This document shows positions 40,531 to 50,793 of a stretch of DNA of 64,000 bases, in pieces. The notes below the pieces were generated by a model that saw nothing but the letters and a program-made list of their open reading frames with translations, was not told the DNA's origin and did no database searches. Source of the DNA: Isoptericola cucumis (lineage in GTDB: Bacteria; Actinomycetota; Actinomycetes; Actinomycetales; Cellulomonadaceae); the NCBI RefSeq assembly GCF_014635665.1, contig NZ_BMDG01000014.1, positions 53,364 to 117,363 of the forward strand, in the 5' to 3' direction. A program made the translations under genes and the position numbers. Numbering within the stretch: the stretch's first letter is position 1; each line of letters starts with the position of its first letter.

Positions 40531-41123
40531 CGGCGCGAGCGCCCGCCCGCCCCGGTCGCGGCGGACAGCGTGCGGGCGAACGCGACCGCACGGCGCACGG
40601 CGTCGCGCCCCTCGGCGGCCCCGCTCACGCGCACGACGACGTCGTCGGGCGTCAGCTGGCCCGTCAGGCCGTGGTCGGCCTCGCAGCTCGGGTCGGGGCA
40701 CTGCGCGGGCTCGAGGTCGATGCGCGCCACGGCGCCCCACCCGATGGCGAGCGTCAGCTCGGAGGCGCTGTCCCCCCGGTGGTGCTGCGCGGGCTCGTCG
40801 ACGACGTGCGTGAGGGCCACCGACCGCACCTCCCCCAGCGGGACGGCCTCGGTGGTCGCGGCCGCCGACGACGGGTGGGCGGCGTCGCCCTCGTGGTCGT
40901 CGACATGGGCGGCGACGAACCGGGTCGGCGTCAGGGCGAGGACGGTGAGGTGACGGCGCACCGCGTCGTCGAACGTCGTCTCCGCCTGCACGAGGTGGGC
41001 GACCACCGGCTCGTCCGCCAGGGCGACGTCGAGGACGTCGTCGACCAGCTCGGGGTAGTACCCGGCCCGGCGCACGTCGGTGGAGAGTTCGTCGCGGAGG
41101 TTCTCGGCTGTCACGTTCGGCAC
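40527..41123 (-). CDS. DUF5998 protein
   Basis: The 198-residue protein contains MPNVTAENLRDELSTDVRRAGYYPELVDDVLDVALADEPVVAHLVQAETTFD, then VRRHLTVLALTPTRFVAAHVDDHE and CPDPSCEADHGLTGQLTPDDVVVRVSGAAEG. I recognise this as an actinobacterial family (DUF5998) that usually neighbours a phosphodiesterase-like gene, as here. It has two cysteines around CPDPSC. The GTG 41123 start is my preferred choice; a longer ATG reading exists. Function unknown. Confidence 0.75.
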   Translation of the reverse strand: MPNVTAENLRDELSTDVRRAGYYPELVDDVLDVALADEPVVAHLVQAETTFDDAVRRHLTVLALTPTRFVAAHVDDHEGDAAHPSSAAATTEAVPLGEVRSVALTHVVDEPAQHHRGDSASELTLAIGWGAVARIDLEPAQCPDPSCEADHGLTGQLTPDDVVVRVSGAAEGRDAVRRAVAFARTLSAATGAGGRSRR

Positions 41124-41183
41124 CCGGGCATCATCCCACCCGCCCGCGCCGGGTGACCAGCACGCGTACGTCACCCGGAGGCC

Positions 41184-44003
41184 TCACCCCGGCAGCGCCC
41201 GGCGCAGGGCGTCCGCGCGCTGCTGCGCCGGCCGCAGGCGCACGCTCGCGTGCAGCACGCTCGCCCCCGCCGGGCCCACGACCACGGGGTACAGCTCGAG
41301 GGCGGCCAGCTCCGGCAGGTCGTCGGCCATCACCGACACGCGGGCCAGGACGTCCTCCAGCGCGGCCGTGTCCGCGGGCGGGGCCCCGCCGTACCCGAAC
41401 AGCCGCGGCGCCGCGCGCACCGAGCGCACCATGCCCGCCACGTCCACGTCGGTCAGCGGCGGCACGCCGTGCGCGACGTCGTCCAGCAGGTCCGTGGCGT
41501 CGCCGGCCAGGCCGAACGACACCATGGGCCCGAAGAGCAGGTCCTCGGCGGAGCGCACCACGCACGCGACCCCGACCGGCGCCATGCTCTGGACGTCCAT
41601 GAGCGGGTCCGGGTCGCCGAGCGCGGCGGTGGTGACCTCGCGCATGCGCTCCACGTCCGCGCGCAGCTCGGCGGGGTCGTCGATGTCGAGGCGCACGCCG
41701 CCGAGGTCCGCGCGGTGGCGCAGCGCCGCCGACGCGGTCTTGAGCGCCACCGGCCACCCGAGCTCGTCGGCGGCGGCGACGGCCTCGTCCCCCGTGCGCA
41801 CCCGGCGGGAGCGCCGCAGCTCGAGGCCGTAGCACGCCAGCAGGTCGGCGACCTGGTCCTGGTCCAGCTCGCGGCCGCGCCGCCCGCCGCCGTCGCCCGG
41901 CGCGCTCCCGGCGGCCAGCCAGCCCTCGACGAGCCGGCGCGCCCTGCGGGAGTCGACGCCGTCGGGACGCACGTGCGTGCCGTGCTCCTCCGTGCGCCAC
42001 CGGGCGTACGTCACGACCTTCGCCAGCGCGGCCACCGCGTCCTCGGGCGTGGAGAAGGCGGGGATCCGCACCGGCGTGCCGTCGGGCGCGGTCGCCGCCA
42101 GCTCGTCGGGCAGCCCGCTGAGGCCGAGCATGGACGCGACCGTCGTGCGGCCGGTGCGCGCCGCCGCCTCCGCGACGGCCCGGGCCACGGCGCCGGTGCG
42201 CGGCACGACCACGGGCACGTCGACCGCGACGACCACGTCGCACGAGCCGGGGGCGTACAGCGCGTCCACCACCCGGGTGATCTCGTCGTCCGACACGTCG
42301 GGCGGCAGGAAGTCGGAGGACGCGGCGACGACGAGCCCCGCGGCGGCCGCCGCCTCCGCGACCAGGGCCGCGAGCGCGGCGGACGACGCGAGCACCCCGA
42401 CCCGGCCTCCCGCGGGCAGGGGCTGGTGGGCCAGCACCTGCGCCACGTCCATGAGCTGGTGGGTGTTCTCGGCGCGGATCACGCCCGACTGGCGGATCAT
42501 CTCGTCGAGCAGCCGGCGCGGGGCGTGCGTGGCGCGCACGGCGTGCCCCGGCGGCACGACCTGGCCCGAGCGCCCGGCGATGACGACCACCACCGGCTTG
42601 ACGGCCGCGAGCCGCCGCGCCACCCGGGAGAACTTGCGCGGGTTGCCGATCGACTCGAGGTAGAGGCACACGACGGCGGTACGGGGGTCCTCCTGCCAGT
42701 ACTGCATGAGGTCGTTGCCCGACACGTCGGCCCGGTGCCCGGAGGACACGAGGGCCGAGACGCCCAGCCCGCGGCGCTGGAGGGTCGCGGTGAGCGTGAC
42801 GGCGGCGGGCGCGGACTGGCAGAACAGGCCGACGACGCCGGGGCGCGGCGGGTGCGCCGCCAGGCTGGCGTGCAGGCGCGCGCCGGGCGTGGTGGTGAGC
42901 AGCCCGAACGACGCAGGCCCTACGACGCGCATCCCGGCCGTGTGCGCCGCCCGGACCAGCTCCCGCTGGCGCGCCAGCCCGTCGGGGCCGGTCTCGGCGT
43001 ACCCCGCCGCGAGGACGACGACGCCGCGGACCCCGTGCCCGCCCAGGCGCCGCACCGCGGCCACGGCGTCGGCCGGGGGCACCGCCAGCATCGCGAGCTG
43101 CACGCCTGCCGGCCCGTCGTCCGCCCCGTCCGGGTCCCCCGGCGCGGAGAGCTCCGAGTGCTCGTCCAGCTCGTCCCACGAGGCGAGCGTCCGGACGCCG
43201 GCGGGCACCGGCCCCGGGGCCCCGAGCACGACGAGCTCGGTGTCCCCGGGGTCGGCGGCCGCGGCGTCGAGCACGCGCTGGGCCAGGTGGTGCTCGCTCG
43301 TCGGCGGCCCGTCGCCCGGGGAGCCGGGGCCGACCAGGAGCACGCGGCGGGCGGAGAGCAGCCCCTGCATGGAGCGGGCCTCGGCCCGGTGCTCGCGGTC
43401 GGCCATCACCTCGCGGGACCGCTCGGTGGCCTCGAGGTCGAAGGACACCGTGACGACGCCGTCGTCGAGCTGCTGGGTCAGCGCGTAGCCCGCCTCCCGG
43501 AAGACGCCCAGCATGGAGGAGTTCTGCGGCAGCACCTCCGCGGTGAACTGCAGCACACCCCGCTCGCGGGCGGCGGCGGCCACGTGCTCGAGCAGCACGG
43601 AGCCGAGCCCCTTGCCCTGCACCGCGTCGGCGATGTTGAAGGCGACCTCGGCCTCGGCCGGGGTGATCCGGTCGTAGCGCGCGACGCCGATGACGTCGTC
43701 CCGCGGCGCACCGTCGTCGTCCTCGCCCGGGCGCACGGCCACGAGCGCGACCCGGTCGCGGTGGTCGACGTGGGTGAGCCGGTCCAGCTCCCGCTCGGTG
43801 AGGCGCCGCACGGGCGCGAAGAAGCGGAAGTAGGCCGACCGTTCGGACTGCCCGGTCTGGAAGCGCTGGATCGCCTCGGCGTCGTCGGGCCGGATGGGGC
43901 GCACGTGCGTGGTCGTCCCGTCGCGCAGCACGACGTCGGCCTCCCACGCGACGGGGTAGGCCGCGGGCGGCGTGGGGTCGGCTGACTCGTCGGCTCCGTC
44001 CAC
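41184..44003 (-). CDS. Fused GNAT acetyltransferase and acyl-CoA ligase (PatA-like)
   Basis: Residues ~20-175 are a GNAT domain (VRPIRPDDAEAIQRFQTGQSERSAYFRFF, AFNIADAVQGKGLGSVLLEH as the acetyl-CoA loop). The rest (about 750 residues) is an NDP-forming acyl-CoA ligase fold: CoA-binding GVVGLFCQSAPAAVTL, an SGHRADVSGNDLMQYW segment, and an ATP-grasp domain with DLGGVRLDIDDPAELRADVERM. Such N-GNAT fusions act as protein lysine acetyltransferases (Pat) that switch off acetyl-CoA synthetase. The ligase half is often inactive. The direction of catalysis here is inference. Confidence 0.88.
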   Translation of the reverse strand: MDGADESADPTPPAAYPVAWEADVVLRDGTTTHVRPIRPDDAEAIQRFQTGQSERSAYFRFFAPVRRLTERELDRLTHVDHRDRVALVAVRPGEDDDGAPRDDVIGVARYDRITPAEAEVAFNIADAVQGKGLGSVLLEHVAAAARERGVLQFTAEVLPQNSSMLGVFREAGYALTQQLDDGVVTVSFDLEATERSREVMADREHRAEARSMQGLLSARRVLLVGPGSPGDGPPTSEHHLAQRVLDAAAADPGDTELVVLGAPGPVPAGVRTLASWDELDEHSELSAPGDPDGADDGPAGVQLAMLAVPPADAVAAVRRLGGHGVRGVVVLAAGYAETGPDGLARQRELVRAAHTAGMRVVGPASFGLLTTTPGARLHASLAAHPPRPGVVGLFCQSAPAAVTLTATLQRRGLGVSALVSSGHRADVSGNDLMQYWQEDPRTAVVCLYLESIGNPRKFSRVARRLAAVKPVVVVIAGRSGQVVPPGHAVRATHAPRRLLDEMIRQSGVIRAENTHQLMDVAQVLAHQPLPAGGRVGVLASSAALAALVAEAAAAAGLVVAASSDFLPPDVSDDEITRVVDALYAPGSCDVVVAVDVPVVVPRTGAVARAVAEAAARTGRTTVASMLGLSGLPDELAATAPDGTPVRIPAFSTPEDAVAALAKVVTYARWRTEEHGTHVRPDGVDSRRARRLVEGWLAAGSAPGDGGGRRGRELDQDQVADLLACYGLELRRSRRVRTGDEAVAAADELGWPVALKTASAALRHRADLGGVRLDIDDPAELRADVERMREVTTAALGDPDPLMDVQSMAPVGVACVVRSAEDLLFGPMVSFGLAGDATDLLDDVAHGVPPLTDVDVAGMVRSVRAAPRLFGYGGAPPADTAALEDVLARVSVMADDLPELAALELYPVVVGPAGASVLHASVRLRPAQQRADALRRALPG

Positions 44004-44076
44004 GCTGGCAGGCTATCCGGGGCACCTTGCCCGGGGCGACCCGTCCGGGCCGCGACCCGTGGTCCGTCGCCGCACG

Positions 44077-44841
44077 TCAGAACCCCAGCTTGCGCAGCCA
44101 CAGCAGCAGCTCGTCCTCGCGCGCCCCCGCCCGCTCGGGGCTCCAGGTCCCCAGGACCCGGGTGTCCACCACCCCGCCGTCACGGAGGTAGACCACCCGG
44201 TCGGCCCGAGCGGCGCAGCCGGGGTCGTGCGTCACCATCACGACCGTCGTCCCGCCGGCGTGCACGTGGGTCAGCGCGTCCATGACCTCGGCCGACATGC
44301 TGCTGTTCAGCGCGCCCGTCGGCTCGTCGGCGAACACCACCGACGGCTCGCACGCCAGCGCGCGGCAGATCGAGGCACGCTGCAGCTGCCCGCCCGAGAC
44401 CTGGGTGATGCCGTGGTGGGCCACGTGCGCGATCCCGAACCGCTCCAGGAGCGCGTCGACGCGGGCCACGGCGGCGGCCTTCTCCTTCGGGACCGCCTTG
44501 AGGGCGGGCAGGAGCACGTTGTCCCGGACCGTGAGGTTCCGCAGGAAGTACGCCTCCTGGAAGACGAACCCCGTCTCGTGCAGCCGGACCCGGCTCGTCT
44601 CCGCGTCGCCCAGGGCCGTGAGGTCCCGCCCCCGCAGGGTGACGGTCCCGCCCGACGGTCGGTCCATCCCGCTGACGGTGTACAGGAGGGTCGACTTGCC
44701 CGACCCGGAGGCACCCATCACGACGAGGAACTCGCCCTCGCGCACCGTCAGGTCGATGCCGTCGAGCACCCGGGTCGGCGGGTCGGTGGAGGAGAAGGTC
44801 TTGGTCAGGTCCCGCGCTTCCAGGACGGTGTCGTGCGACAT
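44077..44841 (-). CDS. ABC transporter ATP-binding protein, MacB/LolD type
   Basis: The 254-residue ATPase has the Walker A GASGSGKS, the ABC signature VSGGQLQRASICRAL, Walker B VVFADEPTGALN and a switch His (MVTHD). The presence of GQLQRA and TGALN place it in the family of lipoprotein/antibiotic exporters (MacB/LolD). It starts at ATG 44841 after AGAGGAA. The upstream gap (44842-44900) is a low-complexity GTCGTC-rich stretch. It is followed on the same strand by its permease partner, with which it should form the exporter; its substrate is unknown. Confidence 0.93.
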   Translation of the reverse strand: MSHDTVLEARDLTKTFSSTDPPTRVLDGIDLTVREGEFLVVMGASGSGKSTLLYTVSGMDRPSGGTVTLRGRDLTALGDAETSRVRLHETGFVFQEAYFLRNLTVRDNVLLPALKAVPKEKAAAVARVDALLERFGIAHVAHHGITQVSGGQLQRASICRALACEPSVVFADEPTGALNSSMSAEVMDALTHVHAGGTTVVMVTHDPGCAARADRVVYLRDGGVVDTRVLGTWSPERAGAREDELLLWLRKLGF

Positions 44842-44900
44842 GGGTGTTCCTCTCGTGGTCGTCGTCAGGTTCGTCGTGGTCCTCGTCGTGGTGCTCGTCG

Positions 44901-47306
44901 TCATGAACGCAGCCACGCGCTCGTGTCGGCGCGACGCAGCCGCGCGGTGAGGGCGACCGCCGCGAGGCCGGCGGCGGAGACCAGCAGCAGCGGGTAGGCC
45001 AGGTAGACGAGCCACGGGTCCGGGACGAGGTCCAGCCGCGCAAGGCCCAGGTTCGCCGACGCCATGACCCCGCCGACGACCAGCTCCCCCGCCGTCGCGG
45101 CGACCAGGAGCCCCAGCGCCGTCCCGAGGGCCGCCGCCGCCAGGGTCTTGGCCCGCACCTGGGCGACGATCTCCCGCCGGGAGAAGCCGACGGCGGACAG
45201 GATGCCCCTCGTGCGGCGCTCCCTGGTCAGGCGGAGCTTGAGGAACAGGCTCGTGATGAGCAGCGCGACCCCCACGCCGAAGGCGAGGGACGCCGCCGCG
45301 GCGTTCCGCAGGGCGCCGGTCATGGTCGCCATCGTCTGCCGGGTGTACTCCTCGGTCGGGACCACGGCGGCGTCCGGGTAGCGCTCGGCGTACTCCGCCG
45401 CGACCGCCGCGGGGTCCGCGCCGGGGGCGGTGCTCGCGTGGATCGCGTAGCCGGCCGCCCCGGTCACGTCCGCCACGGGTGTCGTCGCCGGCATCTTCGC
45501 GGTGTCCCCGCCCGAGGTGATGTCCTGGTAGACGCCGCTGACGACGGCCGTGGTCGTCGCGCCGTCCTGGCGCAGGGTCAGCTCGTCCCCAGGCCCGACC
45601 CCGAACTTCTGCGCGTTCAGCGTCGACAGCGCGACCTGCCCGGCTGCCGGCAGCTCGCCGTCCAGGAGCTCGATCGTGCCCGCGTGGTCGCCGACGTCGA
45701 CGCGCAGGGTCGCCCACCCGTCCTCGCTCGGCGACTCGTACAGCACCTCGGCGAAGGCGCGCACGTCGGTCAGCCGGTCGTCGCCGGCCATGTCCGACAG
45801 CACGTCGTCGCGCAGCCCGTCGACGTCGTCCGTGAACCTCAGGTCGGCCAGCACGTCGCTGCGCGGCATGCCCATGTTCGTGAGGAAGCGGGGGCTCTCG
45901 AGGGTGTTGAGCAAGGACGTCGGGAGCACCACGAGCAGGGTCGCCAGGAGGAACACGACGGGGACCAGCGCCCACTGGCCGGCGTCCGACCTCAGGTCCG
46001 CCAGGGCGAGCCGGACGTCGACCTTGCCGGTACGCCCGGCGGCGAGGCCGCCCCGTCGCAGGCGCCGGGCCTGGCGCCGCGCGCGGCGCGCCGTCTGCCG
46101 CTCGCCGAGGATGCTGCCGTGCACCAGCGCGTCCACGACCTCGACCTTGCGGACGGCCCGCAGGATGCCGCGGCAGATCGCCACGACGACGACGTAGACG
46201 AGAGCCAGCGCGCCCAGCGGCACGAGGACCGTCGTGAGCTCCCACGGCGCCGCCGCGTAGCTCACCTCCATGCGTCGCGTGAGGAGCGTCGTCGCGGCGA
46301 CGGCGAGCCCGCCGCCCACGACGCACGCGAGCGCCGTCATGACCCGGTACTTCGCCAGGTACAGGCCGGAGATCTCGGCGTCCCGGATGCCGATCGCCTT
46401 CATCGCGCCGATCTCGCGCACCTCGTCCTCCAGCGCGCCGCGGATCACGAAGCGCAGGTTGAGCAGCGCGATCGCGACCAGGACCCCGCTGGCGAACATC
46501 AGCGCCACGGCCACCAGCCCGTCGCTCAGCGCGTTGATGAGGCGGATCATCGGGTACGTGACCTCCTCGCCGTTCTTCGGCAGCGCCGGGTCCGCCTGGT
46601 AGGCCCGCTGGAGCCCGCCCAGGTCGGCCTGGTGGGTCACCCGGTACTCGGCGATGATCTCGGGGGCGCCACCGCCGCCCGCCTCGAGCGCCGCGTGGTC
46701 CGCCTCCGAGACCAGGAACCGGGTGGCCGGGGACAGCGACGAGGCCATCTGCGAGTCGCGCACGAACCCCTCGACGCGCAGGGGGACCGCCCCGTCGTCC
46801 GTCGTGACCTCGAGCTCGTCGCCGACCCGCAGGTCGAACCGCTGCTGGTACGCGACCGGGACGTAGACCTCGCCCTCGGACGGGCGTGGGACGGCCCCGG
46901 ACTCGTCGAGCAGGAAGTCGAGCTCGGCGTTCTGCGTCACGAAGAGGTTGTCGACCAGGCTGTCCGCCAGGTCGCCCGCCTCCTGGGTGCCGGGGCGCTG
47001 CCAGGCGACGGCGGCACCGTCGAACCCGATCATCTCCTCGACGACCCACGCGTCGATCTCCGGGTGCTCGGCGGCGAACGACTCGAGCGCCGCCCGGTCG
47101 TACTCCCCCACGTGCATCTGCAGGAAGTGCGGCGGCTTCGCCTGCTCGAAGAGCCGGTCGATCGACCCGAAGACGCGCTCGACGACCATGGCGCCGGTGG
47201 CCATGAGGAAGGCGCTCAGGACCAGGACCACCGCGAGGGCGACGTCGACGCCTGCGTTCTTGCGCAGGTCGCCCGCGGCGTACCGTGCTGCCAGTGAACG
47301 GCTCAT
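44901..47306 (-). CDS. ABC transporter permease, FtsX/MacB type
   Basis: The 801-residue protein has an N-terminal membrane segment (DVALAVVLVLSAFLMATGAM), a large extracytoplasmic domain, then repeated blocks of three membrane segments (GLVAVALMFASGVLVAIALLN; VPLGALALVYVVVVAICRGIL; and a C-terminal set ending in LVYLAYPLLLVSAAGLAAVAL). The internal duplication, REIGAMKAIGIRDAE and RGILSAVGFSRREIV, is typical of the FtsX permease fold. It pairs with the adjacent ATPase; in actinobacteria such pairs export peptides or antibiotics, often next to a two-component system, which is absent here. Confidence 0.9.
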   Translation of the reverse strand: MSRSLAARYAAGDLRKNAGVDVALAVVLVLSAFLMATGAMVVERVFGSIDRLFEQAKPPHFLQMHVGEYDRAALESFAAEHPEIDAWVVEEMIGFDGAAVAWQRPGTQEAGDLADSLVDNLFVTQNAELDFLLDESGAVPRPSEGEVYVPVAYQQRFDLRVGDELEVTTDDGAVPLRVEGFVRDSQMASSLSPATRFLVSEADHAALEAGGGGAPEIIAEYRVTHQADLGGLQRAYQADPALPKNGEEVTYPMIRLINALSDGLVAVALMFASGVLVAIALLNLRFVIRGALEDEVREIGAMKAIGIRDAEISGLYLAKYRVMTALACVVGGGLAVAATTLLTRRMEVSYAAAPWELTTVLVPLGALALVYVVVVAICRGILRAVRKVEVVDALVHGSILGERQTARRARRQARRLRRGGLAAGRTGKVDVRLALADLRSDAGQWALVPVVFLLATLLVVLPTSLLNTLESPRFLTNMGMPRSDVLADLRFTDDVDGLRDDVLSDMAGDDRLTDVRAFAEVLYESPSEDGWATLRVDVGDHAGTIELLDGELPAAGQVALSTLNAQKFGVGPGDELTLRQDGATTTAVVSGVYQDITSGGDTAKMPATTPVADVTGAAGYAIHASTAPGADPAAVAAEYAERYPDAAVVPTEEYTRQTMATMTGALRNAAAASLAFGVGVALLITSLFLKLRLTRERRTRGILSAVGFSRREIVAQVRAKTLAAAALGTALGLLVAATAGELVVGGVMASANLGLARLDLVPDPWLVYLAYPLLLVSAAGLAAVALTARLRRADTSAWLRS

Positions 47307-47424
47307 GCCTCGACGGTGCGCCGCGGCGGCGACGCACGGAATCGGGGACAGCCCGGACGGCGCCCCTGTTCGACCCTGGAGCGCCCCTGACCGGTACGCG
47401 CCCTCGGCTCGGGGTCGCGGGGTG

Positions 47425-48070
47425 TCAGGGTCCGGACGAGCGCGCGCCGGCGACCGATCGGCGCCAGGCCGCCACGGCCATGGCCACGCAGAGGGCGAAC
47501 CAGAGGTCGAGGCCGACGAACGCGCCCTGCCGGTGCCACCCGTCGGCGGCGACGTACGTCACGAAGAGCGCCACCGGCGCGAGCGCCGTCGCCGTCCACC
47601 ACCACGCCGAACACCGACCGGCCACGGCGGCGTCCGGAGCGAACCGCGCGGCGTAGGAGGTGGGCGACCCGAACTCCTGCTGCAACGACCGACCCGCGTC
47701 AGCGGCGTGCCGCACCGCCTCGTCCACCACGGCCCGCACCCGCGCCTCGGGCACAGGTCGTGAACCAGCTCGGGCACCGTGGTCGGGACGTCCGGCCTGG
47801 TCGCTGGCACCCCCTCGGCGCGCCACGCGGCCTGCCGCTCGGTCGCCCACGCGGCGGCGTCGCCGAAGAGCTCGCGGGCCGGCTCCCCGCTCTCCCGCAC
47901 CACCGGACGAGCCCGGCGAGCGCCTGGCGCGCCAGCGGCCCGCGCACGTCATCCAGCGCGAACCGCACCGCGGCGCTGCGGGGCCAGTCCTCGTCGGCGC
48001 CGTCCCCGCGCGCGTCGCGGAACGACGCGGCGACCTCGTCCAGCGTCGGCGGCGTCTCCTCAACGGTCAT
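47425..48070 (-). pseudogene. Frameshifted gene (two frameshifts), small membrane protein
   Basis: From ATG 48070 (MTVEETPPTLDEVAASFRDA) the frame runs to about 47910, then only a +1 reading continues with ARELFGDAAAWATERQAAWR to near 47760, and a third frame finishes with AAVAGRCSAWWW and a C-terminal pair of membrane segments (TALAPVALFVTYVAADG; LWFALCVAMAVAAWRRS). Each switch fits a 1-bp deletion, so this is either a pseudogene or two sequencing errors in GC-rich DNA. It resembles a HAAS-like small membrane protein, but I cannot name the family firmly. Confidence 0.6.
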
Positions 48071-48277
48071 CAGCGGTCCCCTCCGGTTCGTTCGCGTCCG
48101 GTCAGCGTGGAGGTCCGACGGCCCGGCACGGCCTGCCTGCGCCGCCGGCCGCCCGGGTGGCGCTACCCTGCTCTCGAACGCCAGTACGGCAGCCGCCCGG
48201 AGCCGCCGACCCTCCTCGGCCGGCGTCGGACCTCCGCAGCACACACGACCACGACCACCGATCAGGAGCCGCACCGC

Positions 48278-50758
48278 ATGGCGCGCAAGACCAGCGCACC
48301 CGTCGCCGACGAGCCGTTCGACGAGAAGATCGTCGACATCGACGTCGCGGCGGAGATGGAGTCCTCGTTCCTCGAGTACGCGTACTCCGTCATCTACAGC
48401 CGCGCCCTGCCCGACGCACGGGACGGGCTCAAGCCGGTGCACCGGCGGATCCTGTACATGATGGCCGACATGGGCCTGCGGCCCGACCGCGCGCACGTGA
48501 AGTCCTCCCGCGTGGTCGGCGAGGTGATGGGCAAGCTCCACCCGCACGGCGACACCGCGATCTACGACGCGCTGGTGCGCCTCGCGCAGGACTTCTCCAT
48601 GCGTCTGCCGCTGATCGACGGGCACGGGAACTTCGGCTCGCTCGACGACGGCCCGGCCGCGCCCCGGTACACCGAGGCCCGCCTCGCACCGCCGTCGACG
48701 GCGATGACCGCCGGTCTCGACGAGGACGTCGTCGACTTCGTCCCCAACTACGACAACAAGCTCACCCAGCCGTCGGTGCTGCCGTCGGCCATCCCGAACC
48801 TGCTCGTCAACGGGGCGTCCGGCATCGCCGTCGGCATGGCCACCAACATGGCGCCGCACAACCTCGTCGAGGTCGTCGCGGCCGCGCAGCACCTCATCTC
48901 CCACCCCGATGCCACGCTCGACGACCTCACCCGCTTCGTGCCCGGGCCGGACCTGCCCACGGGCGGCAAGATCATCGGCCTCGACGGCGTGCGCGACGCG
49001 TACCGCACGGGCCGCGGGTCCTTCCGCACCCGCGCGACGGCCCGCGTGGAGAACGTCACGCCGCGCCGCAAGGGGATCGTCGTCACGGAGCTCCCCTACG
49101 GCGTCGGCCCCGAGAAGGTGATCGAGAAGATCGCCGACGGGGTCAAGAGCAAGAAGATCCAGGGCGTCACGAACGTCCAGGACCTCACCGACCGCAGCCA
49201 CGGCATGCGCCTGGTGATCGAGGTCAAGACCGGCTTCGACCCGGACGCCGTCCTGGAGCAGCTGTACCGCGCCACCCCGTTGGAGGACTCCTTCGGCATG
49301 AACAACGTCGCGCTGGTCGACGGCCAGCCGCGCACGCTCGGCCTGCTCGAGCTGCTGCGCGTCTGGGTCGACCACCGCATCGACGTGGTGCGGCGGCGCT
49401 CGACCTACCGCCTCGACCGGCGTCGCGAGCGGCTCCACCTCGTCGAGGGCCTGCTGCTGGCGATCGTCGACATCGACGAGGTCATCCAGGTCATCCGCAC
49501 CTCGGACGACGCGGGGGCGGCCCGCGAGCGCCTCATGGGCGTCTTCGACCTGTCGGAGGCCCAGGCCACCTACATCCTCGACCTGCAGCTGCGCCGGCTG
49601 ACGAAGTTCTCGCGCATCGAGCTGGAGAAGGAGCAGTCGGAGCTGGAGCGGGAGATCGCCGAGCTCACCGAGATCCTTGCCGACGACGCACGCCTGCGCG
49701 GGGTGGTGAGCGCCGAGATGGCCGAGGTCGCGCGGATCTACGGCACGCCGCGCCGCACGGTGCTGCTGGACTCGGCGGGCGGCGCCACCGCGCCCGCCGC
49801 GACCAACGGCCGCAGCAAGTCGCCCGCGATCAGCCTGGAGATCGCCGACTCCCCCACCCGGGTGCTGCTGTCGGCGACCGGCCTGCTCGCGCGCACGTCC
49901 GGCGAGGAGGCCGACGCCCCGCTGGAGCGGGACGGACGCCGGCACTCGCACGACGCCGTGCGCGGCGACGTCGCGGCGAGCACGCGCGGTCACGTCGGCG
50001 TGGTCACCTCGGCGGGCGTGCTGCACCGGGTCTCGGTCCTCGAGCTGCCCTCGCTCCCCCCGACGGGCGGCTCCCCCTCGTTGTCCGGGGGCATCCCGTT
50101 CGGCGAGCTGGTCGCGCTGCGCCCGCAGGAGCAGGCCCTCGCCGTGGTCTCGCTGGGCGAGGACGCACCGACCGTGGCGCTCGGCACCGCCCACGGCGTC
50201 GTCAAGCGGGTCGCCCCGGGCGACGCCCCGAGCAACCGGGACGAGTGGGACGTCATCTCGCTCAAGGACGGCGACCGCGTCGTGGGCGCCGCCCCCGTGG
50301 GCGAGGGCGACGAGCTCGTCTTCGTGGCCTCCGACGCGAGCCTGCTGCACTTCGACGCCTCGGCCGTGCGGCCGCAGGGCCGGGCCGCCGCCGGCATGGC
50401 CGGGATCCGCCTCGGGTCGGGGCAGCACGTCGTGTTCTTCGGCGTCGCCCGCGCCGCCACCCGCGACCTGCACACCGTCGTGACGGTGGCGGGCGTGTCC
50501 GGTGCCCTGCCGGGCACGGGTGCCGCATCGGCGAAGGTGACGCCGTACGAGCTCTACCCCGGCAAGGGGCGCGGCACCGGCGGCGTCCGGGCGCACCGCT
50601 TCCTCAAGGGCGAGGACGGCCTCGTCCTCGCGTGGGTGGGCGAGGGCCCGGCGCGGGCCGTCGGCTCCGGCGGGCAGCCGGTCGAGCTGCCCGAGCCCAC
50701 CGACCGCCGCGACGGCTCGGGCCAGCCGCTCGCGGCACCCGTCGCCGCGATCGGCTGA
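48278..50758 (+). CDS. parC: DNA topoisomerase IV subunit A (ParC-like)
   Basis: The 826-residue type IIA topoisomerase A subunit has the catalytic-tyrosine region [15 protein letters not shown], the quinolone-resistance region [28 protein letters not shown], and a beta-propeller C-terminal domain. The GyrA-box (QRRGGKG) is not seen in the linker; a related [11 protein letters not shown] motif appears only near the C-terminal end, so ParC is more likely than GyrA. In many actinobacteria this second A subunit lies near sepH, as in this window. ATG 48278 follows AGGAG. Confidence 0.88.
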   Translation: MARKTSAPVADEPFDEKIVDIDVAAEMESSFLEYAYSVIYSRALPDARDGLKPVHRRILYMMADMGLRPDRAHVKSSRVVGEVMGKLHPHGDTAIYDALVRLAQDFSMRLPLIDGHGNFGSLDDGPAAPRYTEARLAPPSTAMTAGLDEDVVDFVPNYDNKLTQPSVLPSAIPNLLVNGASGIAVGMATNMAPHNLVEVVAAAQHLISHPDATLDDLTRFVPGPDLPTGGKIIGLDGVRDAYRTGRGSFRTRATARVENVTPRRKGIVVTELPYGVGPEKVIEKIADGVKSKKIQGVTNVQDLTDRSHGMRLVIEVKTGFDPDAVLEQLYRATPLEDSFGMNNVALVDGQPRTLGLLELLRVWVDHRIDVVRRRSTYRLDRRRERLHLVEGLLLAIVDIDEVIQVIRTSDDAGAARERLMGVFDLSEAQATYILDLQLRRLTKFSRIELEKEQSELEREIAELTEILADDARLRGVVSAEMAEVARIYGTPRRTVLLDSAGGATAPAATNGRSKSPAISLEIADSPTRVLLSATGLLARTSGEEADAPLERDGRRHSHDAVRGDVAASTRGHVGVVTSAGVLHRVSVLELPSLPPTGGSPSLSGGIPFGELVALRPQEQALAVVSLGEDAPTVALGTAHGVVKRVAPGDAPSNRDEWDVISLKDGDRVVGAAPVGEGDELVFVASDASLLHFDASAVRPQGRAAAGMAGIRLGSGQHVVFFGVARAATRDLHTVVTVAGVSGALPGTGAASAKVTPYELYPGKGRGTGGVRAHRFLKGEDGLVLAWVGEGPARAVGSGGQPVELPEPTDRRDGSGQPLAAPVAAIG

Positions 50759-50793
50759 CGACGTCCGGTCTCCCCGCCCCTGCCCGACCGTGG

